From Liolophura sinensis (Eukaryota; Mollusca; Polyplacophora; Chitonida; Chitonidae), in assembly GCF_032854445.1 (NCBI RefSeq), contig NW_027018497.1, forward strand, positions 1-20,927: a stretch of DNA of 20,927 bases, read 5' to 3'. The position numbers and the translations under genes were made by a program. How positions within the stretch are numbered: the stretch's first letter is position 1; each line of letters starts with the position of its first letter. Shown in pieces: positions 9,317-18,810 of this stretch. Under the pieces are notes generated by a model. It was not told the origin of the DNA, ran no database searches, and was given only the letters and a program-made list of their open reading frames with translations.

Positions 9317-9477
9317 GTGTAGCCGGTTTCAATTAACAAAAAGACCAGGCAAAAATGCAAAAGTGGAAAAACTGTTCCAGTGCTGCTGGTAAGAGGCTAA
9401 TCCGACGTATTTTGTGACGAGAAATCGAATGGTGCAAACCGCGTTGCTCTCCGACCAATACTTTTGGCTGTAGTGAC

Positions 9478-10026
9478 AATTGAATGATCATTTATGTCAT
9501 AATCACGTGCCCAGCAACGGCTCTTACTCCATGGAAACCGGGGAAATTTGCAATTTTTCAACAGCTACCGATACCTGGCTCAATTCCGCATCTTTTGGCA
9601 CCTTACTGAAGTGGGTCAGTGTTCAGTTGTGCTTTTTACAGCAGACTGCATCAAGTACCTTGTGTTTTTCACGTACAAATGGTGTGGTTTTTCTACACGT
9701 AGATAACGACATTGAGATTGTCTTCGACTTAGAAGTAAGACAATTGCTGGATGAGTTAAATGGGCTTGGCCCAAAGATTTCAGGTCTTCTGGGCTACCGA
9801 AGGGCACATAACTTATAGTCAAAAGTTGAATATAGTAATGACCAGTCGCGATTGTACAGAGTACAGTGTACCCGATTTCAATTAACAAAAAGACCAGGCA
9901 AAAATGCAAAAGTGCAAAAACTGTTCCAGTGCTGCTGGTAAGAGGCTAATCCGACGTATTTTGTGACGAGAAATCGAATGGTGCAAACCGCGTTGCTCTC
10001 CGACCAATACTTTTGGCTGTAGCGAC
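9478..10026 (+). repeat. Monomer 18 (549 bp)
   Basis: GAAACCGGGG, AGCTACCGATACC, TTGTGCTTTTT, D=CACG, E=AACG/CGAC, GGCTTGGCC, F=CAG, G=ACCCGAT. It is related to units 9 and 11, and to unit 27, with which it shares TTGTGC. Confidence 0.94.
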
Positions 10027-10575
10027 AATTGAATGATCATTGATGTCATAATCACGTGCCCAGCAACGGCTCTTACTCCATGGAAACCAGGGAAATTTGC
10101 AATTTTTCAACAGCTGCCAATGCCTGGCTGAATTCCGCATCTTTTGGCACCTTACTGAAGTGGGTCAGTGTTCAGTTGTACTTTTTACAGCAGACTGTAT
10201 CAAGTACCTTGTGTTTTTCACGTACAAATGGTGTGGTTTTTCTACACGTAGATAAAGACATTGAGATTGTCTTGCACTTAGAAGTAAGGCAATTGCTGGG
10301 TGAGTTAAATGGGCTTAGCCCAAAGATTTCAGGTCTTCTGGGCTACCGAAGGGCACATAACTTATAATCAAAAGTTAAATATAGTTATGACCAGTCGCGA
10401 TTGTACAGAGTACAGTGTAGCCGATTTCAATTAACAAAAAGACCAGGCAAAAATGCAAAAGTGGAAAAACTGTTCCACTGCTGCTGGTAAGAGGCTAATC
10501 CGACGTATTTTGTGACGACAAATCGAATGGTGCAAACCGCGTTGCTCTCCGATCAATACTTTTGGCTGTAGCGAC
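10027..10575 (+). repeat. Monomer 19 (549 bp)
   Basis: B=TTGA, GCCAATGCCTGGCTGAA, E=GCAC, F=CAG, AATCAAAAGTTAAATATAGTTATG, G=CCGAT, H=CCACTG, GACGACAAATC, CCGATCAATAC. The tail matches unit 12. Confidence 0.94.
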
Positions 10576-11124
10576 AATTGAATGATCATTTATGTCATAA
10601 TCACGTGCCCAGCAACGGCTCTTACTCCATGGAAACCAGGGAAATTTGCAATTTGTCAACAGCTGCCGATGCCTGGCTCAATTCCGCATCTTTTGGCACC
10701 TTACTGAAGTGGGTCAGTGTTCAGTTGTACTTTTTACAGCAGAGTGCATCAAGTACCTTGTGTTTTTCACGTACAAATGGTGTGGTTTTTCTACACGTAG
10801 ATAAAGACATTGAGATTGTCTTGCACTTAGAAGTAAGGCAATTGCTGGGTGAGTTAAATGGGCTTAGCCCAAAGATTTGACGTCTTCTGGGCTACCGAAG
10901 GGCACATAACTTATAGTCAAAAGTTGAATATAGTAATGACCAGTCGCGATTGTACAGAGTACAGTGTAGCCGGTTTCAATAAACAAAAAGACCAGGCAAA
11001 AATGCAAAAGTGGAAAAACTGTTCCAGTGCTGCTGGTAAGAGGCTAATCCGACGTATTTTGTGAGGAGAAATCGAATGGTGCAAACCGCGTTGCTCTCCG
11101 ACCAATACTTTTGGCTGTAGCGAC
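10576..11124 (+). repeat. Monomer 20 (549 bp)
   Basis: B=TTTA, ATTTGTCAACAG, CAGAGTGCATC, E=GCAC, F=GAC, G=CCGGT with TTCAATAAAC. The tail is GTGAGGAGAAATC, a mark otherwise confined to units 2 and 5 and related left-end tails. Confidence 0.94.
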
Positions 11125-11674
11125 AATTGAATGATCATTTATGTCATAATCACGTGCCCAGCAAACGGCTCTTACTCCATGGAAACCAGGGAAATTTGCA
11201 ATTTTTCACCAGCTGCCAATGCCTGGCTGAATTCCGCATCTTTTGGCACCTTACTGAAGTGGGTCAGTGTTCAGTTGTACTTTTTACAGCAGACTGTATC
11301 AAGTACCTTGTGTTTTTCACGTACAAATGGTGTGGTTTTTCTACACGTAGATAAAGACATTGAGATTGTCTTCCACTTAGAAGTAAGGCAATTGCTGGGT
11401 GAGTTAAATGGGCTTAGCCCAAAGATTTCAGGTCTTCTGGGCTACCGAAGGGCACATAACTTATAATCAAAAGTTGAATATAGTAATGACCAGTCGCGAT
11501 TGTACAGAGTACAGTGTAGCCGATTTCAATTAACAAAAAGACCAGGCAAAAATGCAAAAGTGCAAAAACTGTTCCAGTGCTGCTGGTAAGGGGCTAATCC
11601 GACGTATTTTGTAACGAAAAATCAAATGGTGCAAACCGCGTTGCTCTCCGACCAATACTTTTGGCTGTAGCGAC
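11125..11674 (+). repeat. Monomer 21 (550 bp)
   Basis: AGCAAACGGC has an extra A. TTCACCAGCTGCCAATG, CTGGCTGAA, E=CCAC, F=CAG, AATCAAAAGTTGAAT. The tail GTAACGAAAAATC is shared with unit 13. Confidence 0.94.
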
Positions 11675-12225
11675 AATTCAATGATCATTGATGTCATAAT
11701 CACGTGCAAAGCAAACGGCTCTTACTCCATGGAAACCATGGATATTTGCAATTTTTTAACAGCTGCCGATGCCTGGCCCAATTCCGCATCTTTTGGCACC
11801 TTATAAATGTGGGTCAGTGTTTAGTTGTACTTTTTACAGCAGACTGTATCAAGTACCTTGTGTTTTTTATGTACAAATGGTCTGGTTTTTCTACACGTAG
11901 ATAAAGACATTGAGATTGTCTTGGACTTAGAAGTAAGACAATTGCTGGGTGAGTTAAATGGGCTTAGCCCAAAGATTTGACGTCTTCTGGGCTACCGAAG
12001 GGCACATAACTTATAGTCAAAAGATGAATATAGTAATGACCAGTCGCGATTGTACAGAGTACAGTGTAGCCGGTTTCAATTTAACAAAAAGACCAGGCAA
12101 AAATGCAAAAGTGGAAAAACTGTTCCACTGCTACTCGTAAAAGGCTAATCCGGCGTATTTTGTGACGAGAAATAGAATGGTGCAATCCGCGTTGCTCTCC
12201 GACCAATACTTTTGGCTGTAGCGAC
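11675..12225 (+). repeat. Monomer 22 (551 bp)
   Basis: It is a copy of unit 14 with one extra A in AGCAAACGGC, the same extra base carried by adjacent unit 21. Confidence 0.95.
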
Positions 12226-12774
12226 AATTGAATGATCATTTATGCCATAATCACGTGCGTTGCAACGGCTCTTACTCCATGGAAACCAGGGAAATTTGCA
12301 ATTTGTCAACAGCTGCCGATGCCTGGCTCAATTCCGAATCTTTTGGCACCTTACTGAAGTGGGTCAGTGTTCAGTTGTACTTTTTACAGCAGGCTGTATC
12401 AAGTACCTTGTGTTTTTCATGTACAAATGGTGTGGTTTTTCTACACGTAGATAAAGACATTGAGATTGTCTTGCACTTAGAAGTAAGGCAATTGCTGGGT
12501 GAGTTAAATGGGCTTAGCCCAAAGATTTCAGGTCTTCTGGGCTACCGAAGGGCACATAACTTATAGTCAAAAGTTGAATATAGTAATGACCAGTCGCGAT
12601 TGTACAGAGTACAGTGTAGCCGATTTCAATTAACAAAAAGACCAGGCAAAAATGCAAAAGTGGAAAAACTGTTCCAGTGCTGCTGGTAAGAGGCTAATTC
12701 GACGTATTTTGTGACGAGAAATCGAATGGTGCAAACCGCGTTGCTCTCCGACCAATACTTTTGGCTGTAGCGAC
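12226..12774 (+). repeat. Monomer 23 (549 bp)
   Basis: It is a copy of unit 15, including TTTATGCC, GTGCGTTGC, CCGAATCTTT and CAGCAGGCTG. I found no difference by eye. Confidence 0.95.
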
Positions 12775-13323
12775 AATTCAATGACCATTGATGTCATAAT
12801 CACGTGCCCAGCAACGGCTCTTACTCCATGGAAACCAGGGATATTTGCAATTTTTTAACAGCTGCCGATGCCTGGCCCAATTCCGCATCTTTTGGCACCT
12901 TATAAATGTGGGTCAGTGTTTAGTTGTACTTTTTACAGCAGACTGTATCAAGTACCTTGTGTTTTTTATGTACAAATGGTGTGGTTTTTCTACACGTAGA
13001 TAAAGACATTGAGATTGTCTTGCACTTAGAAGTAAGGCAATTGTTGGGTGAGTTAAATGGGCCTGGCCCAAAGATTTCAGGTCTTCTGGGCTACCGAAGG
13101 GCACATAACTTATAGTCAAAAGTTGAATATAGTAATGACCAGTCGCGATTGTACAGAGTACAGTGTAGCCGGTTTCAATTAACAAAAAGACCAGGCAAAA
13201 ATGCAAAAGTGGAAAAACTGTTCCAGTGCTGCTGGTAAGAGGCTAATCCGACGTATTTTGTGACGAGAAATCGAATGGTGCAAACCGCGTTGCTCTCCGA
13301 CCAATACTTTTGGCTGTAGCGAC
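12775..13323 (+). repeat. Monomer 24 (549 bp)
   Basis: It is a copy of unit 16, with AATGACCATT and the inverted repeat TGGGCCTGGCCCA (13,058-13,070). Confidence 0.95.
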
Positions 13324-13872
13324 AATTGAATGATCATTTATGTCATAATCACGTGCCCAGCAACGGCTCTTACTCCATGGAAACCAGGGAAATTTGCAAT
13401 TTTTCAACAGCTGCCAATGCCTGGCTAAATTCCGCATCTTTTGGCACCTTACTGAAGTGGGTCAGTGTTCAGTTGTACTTTTTACAGCAGACTGTATCAA
13501 GTACCTTGTGTTTTTCACGTACAAATGGTGTGGTTTTTCTACACGTAGATAAAGACATTGAGATTGTCTTGCACTTAGAAGTAAGGCAATTGCTGGGTGA
13601 GTTAAATGGGCTTAGCCCAAAGATTTGACGTCTTCTGGGCTACCGAAGGGCACATAACTTATAGTCAAAAGTTGAATATAGTAATGACCAGTCGCGATTG
13701 TACAGAGTACAGTGTAGCCGGTTTCAATTAACAAAAAGACCAGGCAAAAATGCAAAAGTGGAAAAACTGTTCCAGTGCTGCTGGTAAGAGGCTAATCCGA
13801 CGTATTTTGTGACGAGAAATCGAATGGTGCAAACCGCGTTGCTCTCCGACCAATACTTTTGGCTGTAGTGAC
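13324..13872 (+). repeat. Monomer 25 (549 bp)
   Basis: It is a copy of unit 17 (GGCTAAATTCC, F=GAC, G=CCGGT). Confidence 0.95.
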
Positions 13873-14421
13873 AATTGAATGATCATTTTTGTCATAATCA
13901 CGTGCCCAGCAACGGCTCTTACTCCATGGAAACCAGGGAAATTTGCAATTTTTCAACAGCTGCCAATGCCTGGCTAAATTCCGCATCTTTTGGCACCTTA
14001 CTGAAGTGGGTCAGTGTTCAGTTGTACTTTTTACAGCAGACTGTATCAAGTACCTTGTGTTTTTCACGTACAAATGGTGTGGTTTTTCTACACGTAGATA
14101 AAGACATTGAGATTGTCTTGCACTTAGAAGTAAGGCAATTGCTGGGTGAGTTAAATGGGCTTAGCCCAAAGATTTGACGTCTTCTGGGCTACCGAAGGGC
14201 ACATAACTTATAGTCAAAAGTTGAATATAGTAATGACCAGTCGCGATTGTACAGAGTACAGTGTAGCCGGTTTCAATTAACAAAAAGACCAGGCAAAAAT
14301 GCAAAAGTGGAAAAACTGTTCCAGTGCTGCTGGTAAGAGGCTAATCCGACGTATTTTGTGACGAGAAATCGAATGGTGCAAACCGCGTTGCTCTCCGACC
14401 AATACTTTTGGCTGTAGTGAC
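13873..14421 (+). repeat. Monomer 26 (549 bp), extra unit of the unit 17/25 type
   Basis: It repeats unit 25 almost exactly. Differences are ATTTTTGTCAT for ATTTATGTCAT and TAGTGAC upstream of the next anchor. It has no counterpart between units 17 and 18, so it looks like a single-unit gain. Confidence 0.94.
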
Positions 14422-14968
14422 AATTGAATGATCATTTATGTCATAATCACGTGCCCAGCAACGGCTCTTACTCCATGGAAACAGGGAATTTGCAATTTTT
14501 CAACAGCTGCCGATACCTGGCTCAATTCCGCATCTTTTGGCACCTTACTGAAGTGGGTCAGTGTTCAGTTGTGCTTTTTACAGCAGACTGCATCAAGTAC
14601 CTTTTTTTTTTTATGTACAAATGGTGTGGTTTTTCTACACGTAGATAACGACATTGAGATTGTCTTCGACTTAGAAGTAAGACAATTGCTGGATGAGTTA
14701 AATGGGCTTGGCCCAAAGATTTCAGGTCTTCTGGGCTACCGAAGGGCACATAACTTATAGTCAAAAGTTGAATATAGTAATGACCAGTCGCGATTGTACA
14801 GAGTACAGTGTACCCGATTTCAATTAACAAAAAGACCAGGCAAAAATGCAAAAGTGGAAAAACTGTTCCAGTGCTGCTGGTAAGAGGCTAATCCGACGTA
14901 TTTTGTGACGAGAAATCGAATGGTGCAAACCGCGTTGCTCTCCGACCAATACTTTTGGCTGTAGTGAC
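14422..14968 (+). repeat. Monomer 27 (547 bp)
   Basis: It is the unit 18 type (TTGTGC, AACG/CGAC, GGCTTGGCC, ACCCGAT). It is shortened in GGAAACAGGGAATTTG, and an 11-T run (14,602-14,612) replaces the usual TTGTGTTTTTT. Confidence 0.94.
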
Positions 14969-15520
14969 AATTGAATGATCATTTATGTCATAATCACGTG
15001 CCCAGCAACGGCTCTTACTCCAAGGAAACCAGGGAAATTTGCAATTTTTCAACAGCTGCCGATGCCTGGCTCAATTCCGCATCTTTTGGCACCTTACTGA
15101 AGTGGGTCAGTGTTCAGTTTGTACTTTTTAGAGCAGACTGTATCAAGTACCTTGTGTTTTTCACGTACAAATGGTGTGGTTTTTCTACACGTAGATAAAA
15201 GACATTGAGATTGTCTTGCACTTAGAAGTAAGGCAATTGCTGGGTGAGTTAAATGGGCTTAGCCCAAAGATTTTCAGGTCTTCTGGGCTACCGAAGGGCA
15301 CATAACTTATAGTCAAAAGTTGAATATAGTAATGACCAGTCGCGATTGTACAGAGTACAGTGTAGCCGGTTTCAATAAACAAAAAGACCAGGCAAAAATG
15401 CAAAAGTGGAAAAACTGTTCCAGCGCTGCTGGTAAGAGGCTAATTCGACGTATTTTGTGACGAGAAATCGAATGGTGCAAACCGCGTTGCTCTCCGACCA
15501 ATACTTTTGGCTGTAGTGAC
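14969..15520 (+). repeat. Monomer 28 (552 bp)
   Basis: CCATGG is lost (CCAAGG). TTTAGAGCAGAC, E=GCAC, F=TCAG with an extra T, G=CCGGT with TTCAATAAAC, CCAGCGCTGC. Insertions: CAGTTTGTAC, ATAAAAGAC. Confidence 0.93.
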
Positions 15521-16069
15521 AATTGAATGATTATTTATGTCATAATCACGTGCCCAGCAACGGCTCTTACTCCATGGAAACCAGGGAAATTTGCAATTTT
15601 TCAACAGCTTGCCGATGCCTGGCTCAATTCCGCATCTTTTTGGCACCTTACTGAAGTGGGTCAGTGTTCAGTTGTACTTTTTACAGCAGACTGTATCAAG
15701 TACCTGTGTTTTTTCATGTACAAATGGTGTGGTTTTTCTACACGTAGATAAAGACATTGAGATTGTCTTGCACTTAGAAGTAAGGCAATTGCTGGGTGAG
15801 TAAATGGGCTTAGCCCAAAGATTTCAGGTCTTCTGGGCTACCGAAGGGCACATAACTTATAGTCAAAAGTTGAATATAGTAATGACCAGTCGCGATTGTA
15901 CAGAGTACAGTGTAGCCGATTTCAATTACAAAAAGACCAGGCAAAAATGCAAAAGTTGAAAAACTGTTCCACTGCTGCTGGTAAGAGGCTAATCCGACGT
16001 ATTTTGTGACGAGAAATAGAATGGTGCAATCTGCGTTGCTCTCCGACCAATACTTTTGGTTGTAGCGAC
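15521..16069 (+). repeat. Monomer 29 (549 bp)
   Basis: It has ATGATTATTT and a TTGAAAAACTGTTCCACTG tail, as in unit 8. F=CAG, G=CCGAT. Small indels: CAGCTTGCCG, TTTTTGGC, GTACCTGTG, GAGTAAATG. The tail GAAATAGAATGG, GCAATCTGCG recalls unit 14. Confidence 0.93.
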
Positions 16070-16617
16070 AATTGAATGATCATTGATGTCATAATCACGT
16101 GCCCAGCAACGGCTCTTACTCCATGGAAACCAGGGAAATTTGCAATTTTTCAACAGCTGCCGATGCCTGGCTCAATTCCGCATCTTTTGGCACCTTACTG
16201 AAGTGGGTCAGTGTTCAGTTGTACTTTTTACAGCAGACTGTATCAAGTACCTTGTGTTTTTCACGTACAAATGGTGTGGTTTTTCTACACGTAGATAAAG
16301 ACATTGAGATTGTCTTGCACTTAGAAGTAAGGCAATTGCTGGGTGAGTTAAATGGGCTTAGCCCAAAGATTTGACGTCTTCTGGGCTACCGAAGGCACAT
16401 AACTTATAGTCAAAAGTTGAATATAGTAATGACCAGTCGCGATTGTACAGAGTACAGTGTAGCCGATTTCAATTAACAAAAAGACCAGGCAAAAATGCAA
16501 AGTGGAAAAACTGTTCCACTGCTGCTGGTAAGAGGCTAATCCGACGTATTTTGTGACGACAAATCGAATGGTGCCAAACCGCGTTGCTCTCCGACCAATA
16601 CTTTTGGCTGTAGTGAC
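16070..16617 (+). repeat. Monomer 30 (548 bp)
   Basis: B=TTGA, C=CTGAAG, D=CACG, E=GCAC, F=GAC, G=CCGAT, H=CCACTG, GACGACAAATC. One G is missing in CGAAGGCAC and one A in GCAAAGTGG. Confidence 0.93.
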
Positions 16618-17626
16618 AACTGAATGATCATTGATGTCATAATCACGTGCCCAGCAACGGCTCTTATTCCATGGAAACCAGGGAAATTTGCAATTTTTCA
16701 ACAGCTGCCGATACCTGGCTCAATTCCAAATCTTTTGGCACCTTACTGAAGTGGGTCAGTGTTCAGTTGTACTTTTTAGAGCAGACTGTATCAAGAACCT
16801 TGTGTTTTTTATGTACAAATGGTCTGGTTTTTCTACACGTAGATAAAGACATTGAGATTGTCTTGGACTTCGAAGTAAGACAATTGCTGGGTGAGTTAAA
16901 ATGGGCTTAGCCCAAAGATTTGACGTCTTCTGGGCTACCGAAGGCACATAACTTATAATCAAAAGTTAAATATAGTAATGACCAGTCGCGATTGTACAGA
17001 GTAGAGTGTAGCCGATTTCAATGAACTAAAAGACCAGGTAAAAATGCAAAAGTGGGAAAAACTGTTCCAGTGCTGCTGGTAAGAGGCTAATCCGACGTAT
17101 TTTGTGACGAGAAATCGAATGGTGCAAACCGCCTGCTCTCCGACCAATACTTTTGGCTGTAGTGACAATTGAATGATCATTTATGTCATAATCACGTGCA
17201 CAGCAACGGCTCTTACTCCATGGAAACCAGGGAAATTTGCAATTTTTCAACAGCTGTCGATGCTGGCTCAATTCCGCATCTTTTGGCACCTTACTGAAGT
17301 GGGTCAGTGTTCAGTTGTACTTTTTACAGCAGACTGTATCAAGTACCTTGTGTTTTTCACGTACAAATGGTGTGGTTTTCTACACGTAGATAAAGACATT
17401 GAGATTGTCTTGCACTTAGAAGTAAGGCAATTGCTGGGTGAGTTAATGGGCTTAGCCCAAAGATTTTAGGTCTTCTGGGCTACCGAAGGGCACATAACTT
17501 ATAGTCAAAAGTTGAATATAAAGATGACCAGTAGCGTTTGTACAGAGTACAGTGTAGCCGATTTCAATTAACAAAAAGACCAGGCAAAAATGCAAAAGTG
17601 GAAAAACTGTTCCAGTGCTGCTGGTA
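16510..17626 (+). repeat. Six-unit-period duplication, first copy (units 31-32)
   Basis: It matches 19,806-20,927 at an offset of 3,294 to 3,301 bp. Shared rare marks are GACAACTGAATG, CTCNTTATTCC, TTTAGAGCAGAC, ATCAAGAACC, GGACTTCGAAG, AGAGTAGAGTG, AATGAACTAAAAGACC, GTGCACAGC, CAGCTGTCGATG and ATAAAGATGACCAGTAGCG. Several of these occur nowhere else in the window. Confidence 0.88.
16618..17166 (+). repeat. Monomer 31 (549 bp)
   Basis: The anchor is AACTGA. B=TTGA, CTTATTCC, GATACC, TTCCAAATC, TTTAGAGCAG, AAGAACC, D/E=GGTC/GGAC, TTCGAAG, F=GAC, AGAGTAGAGTG, AATGAACTAAAAG. It is the partner of unit 37. Confidence 0.94.
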
Positions 17627-17712
17627 AGAGGCTAATTCGACGTATTTTGTGACGAGAAATCGAATGGTGCAAACCGCGTTGCTCTCCGACCAATACTTTT
17701 GGCTGTAGTGAC
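17167..17712 (+). repeat. Monomer 32 (546 bp, shortest)
   Basis: GTGCACAGC, CAGCTGTCGATGCTGG, E=GCAC, F=TAG, ATAAAGATGACCAGTAGCG. Single-base losses in GATGCTGG, GGTTTTCTAC and GAGTTAATGG. It is the partner of unit 38. Confidence 0.93.
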
Positions 17713-18260
17713 AATTGAATGATCATTTATGTCATAATCACGTGCCCAGCAACGGCTCTTACTCCATGGAAACCAGGGAAATTTGCAATTTTTCAACAGC
17801 TGCCGATGCCTGGCTCAATTCCGCATCTTTTGGCACCTTACTGAAGTGGGTCAGTGTTCAGTTGTACTTTTTACAGCAGACTGTATCAAGTACCTTGTGT
17901 TTTTCACGTACAAATGGTGTGGTTTTTCTACACGTAGATAAAGACATTGAGATTGTCTTGCACTTAGAAGTAAGGCAATTGCTGGGTGAGTTAAATGGGC
18001 TTAGCCCAAAGATTTGACGTCTTCTGGGCTACCGAAGGGCACATAACTTATAGTCAAAAGTTGAATATAGTAATGACCAGTCGCGATTGTACAGAGTACA
18101 GTGTAGCCGATTTCAATTAACAAAAAAACCAGGCAAAAATGCAAAAGTGGAAAAACTGTTCCACTGCTGCTGGTAAGAGGCTAATCCGACGTATTTTGTG
18201 ACGTGAAATCGAATGGTGCAAACCGCGTTGCTCTCCGACCAATACTTTGGCTGTAGTGAC
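17713..18260 (+). repeat. Monomer 33 (548 bp)
   Basis: B=TTTA, C=CTGAAG, D=CACG, E=GCAC, F=GAC, G=CCGAT, H=CCACTG. The seven-A run in AACAAAAAAACC is shared with unit 35. ATACTTTGG is one T short. Confidence 0.94.
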
Positions 18261-18540
18261 AATTCAATGATCATTTATGTCATAATCACATGCCCAGCAA
18301 CGGCTCTTACTCCATGGAATCCAGGGAAATTTGCAATTTTTCAACAGCTGCCGATGCCTGGCTCAATTCCGCATCTTTTGGCACCTTACTGAAGTGGGTC
18401 AGTGTTCAGTTGTACTTTTTACAGCAGACTGTATCAAGTACCTTGTGTTTTTCACGTACAAATGGTGTGGTTTTTCTACACGTAGATAAAGACATTGAGA
18501 TTGTCTTGCACTTAGAAGTAAGGCAATTGCTGGGTGAGTT
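18110..18540 (+). repeat. Two-unit-period duplication, first copy (unit 33 tail and unit 34)
   Basis: It shares AACAAAAAAACC (seven A), AATCACATGCCC and CATGGAATCC with 19,209-19,640, about 1,100 bp downstream. The CACGTG to CACATG change is found only in units 34 and 36. Confidence 0.75.
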
Positions 18541-18810
18541 AAATGGGCTTAGCCCAAAGATTTGACGTCTTCTGGGCTACCGAAGGGCACATAACTTATA
18601 GTCAAAAGTTGAATATAGTAATGGACCAGTCGCGATTGTACAGAGTACAGTGTAGCCGATTTCAATTAACAAAAAGACCAGGCAAAAATGCAAAAGTGGA
18701 AAAACTGTTCCAGTGCTGCTGGTAAGAGGCTAATCCGACGTATTTTGTGACGAGAAATCGAATGGTGCAAACCGCGTTGCTCTCCGACCAATACTTTTGG
18801 CTGTAGTGAC
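18261..18810 (+). repeat. Monomer 34 (550 bp)
   Basis: The anchor is AATTCA. CACATGCCC, CATGGAATCC, E=GCAC, F=GAC, G=CCGAT, with an extra G in GTAATGGACC. Confidence 0.94.

Larger units (their letters stand above)
8929..9477 (+). repeat. Monomer 17 (549 bp), used here as reference phase
   Basis: B=TTTA, GCCAATGCCTGGCTAAA, C=CTGAAG, D=CACG, E=GCAC, F=GAC, G=CCGGT, H=CCAGTG. It is near-identical to units 25 and 26. Confidence 0.95.
7073..9494 (+). repeat. Higher-order repeat block, first copy (end of unit 13 to start of unit 18)
   Basis: This stretch is nearly identical to 11,467-13,889 at an offset of about 4,395 bp, or eight monomers. Read by eye, the only difference I found is one extra A near 11,714. 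Shared rare marks include TGTAACGAAAAATC in the tail of unit 13, CGTGCAAAGC in unit 14, CTACTCGTAAAAGG at its end, CGTGCGTTGC in unit 15, AATGACCATT in unit 16 and GGCTAAATTCC in unit 17. Such identity, against several percent divergence between neighbouring units, indicates a recent block duplication. Confidence 0.9.
9478..10575 (+). repeat. Two-unit block (units 18-19), third relative of the 9-10 / 11-12 pair
   Basis: Unit 18 has the AACG...CGAC and ACCCGAT marks of units 9 and 11. Unit 19 has the GCCAATGCCTGGCTGAA mark of units 10 and 12, and its tail (AATCAAAAGTTAAAT, CCACTG, GACGACAAATC) equals that of unit 12. This aligns 11-12 with 18-19 and sets the phase of the 7-9-unit higher-order period. 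Confidence 0.8.
11467..13889 (+). repeat. Higher-order repeat block, second copy (end of unit 21 to start of unit 26)
   Basis: This is the second copy of 7,073-9,494. Identity ends on the right where unit 26 repeats the unit 25 type instead of continuing with the unit 18 type. The unit 18 type then appears one unit later, as unit 27. The second block is therefore one monomer longer at this point. Confidence 0.88.

Noticed and set aside
9190-9400. Internal subrepeats of about 183-188 bp within the monomer
   Set aside because: TTGCTGGGTGAG and GCTGCTGGTAAGAG resemble each other about 188 bp apart, but the flanking bases do not align, so chance is enough to explain it.
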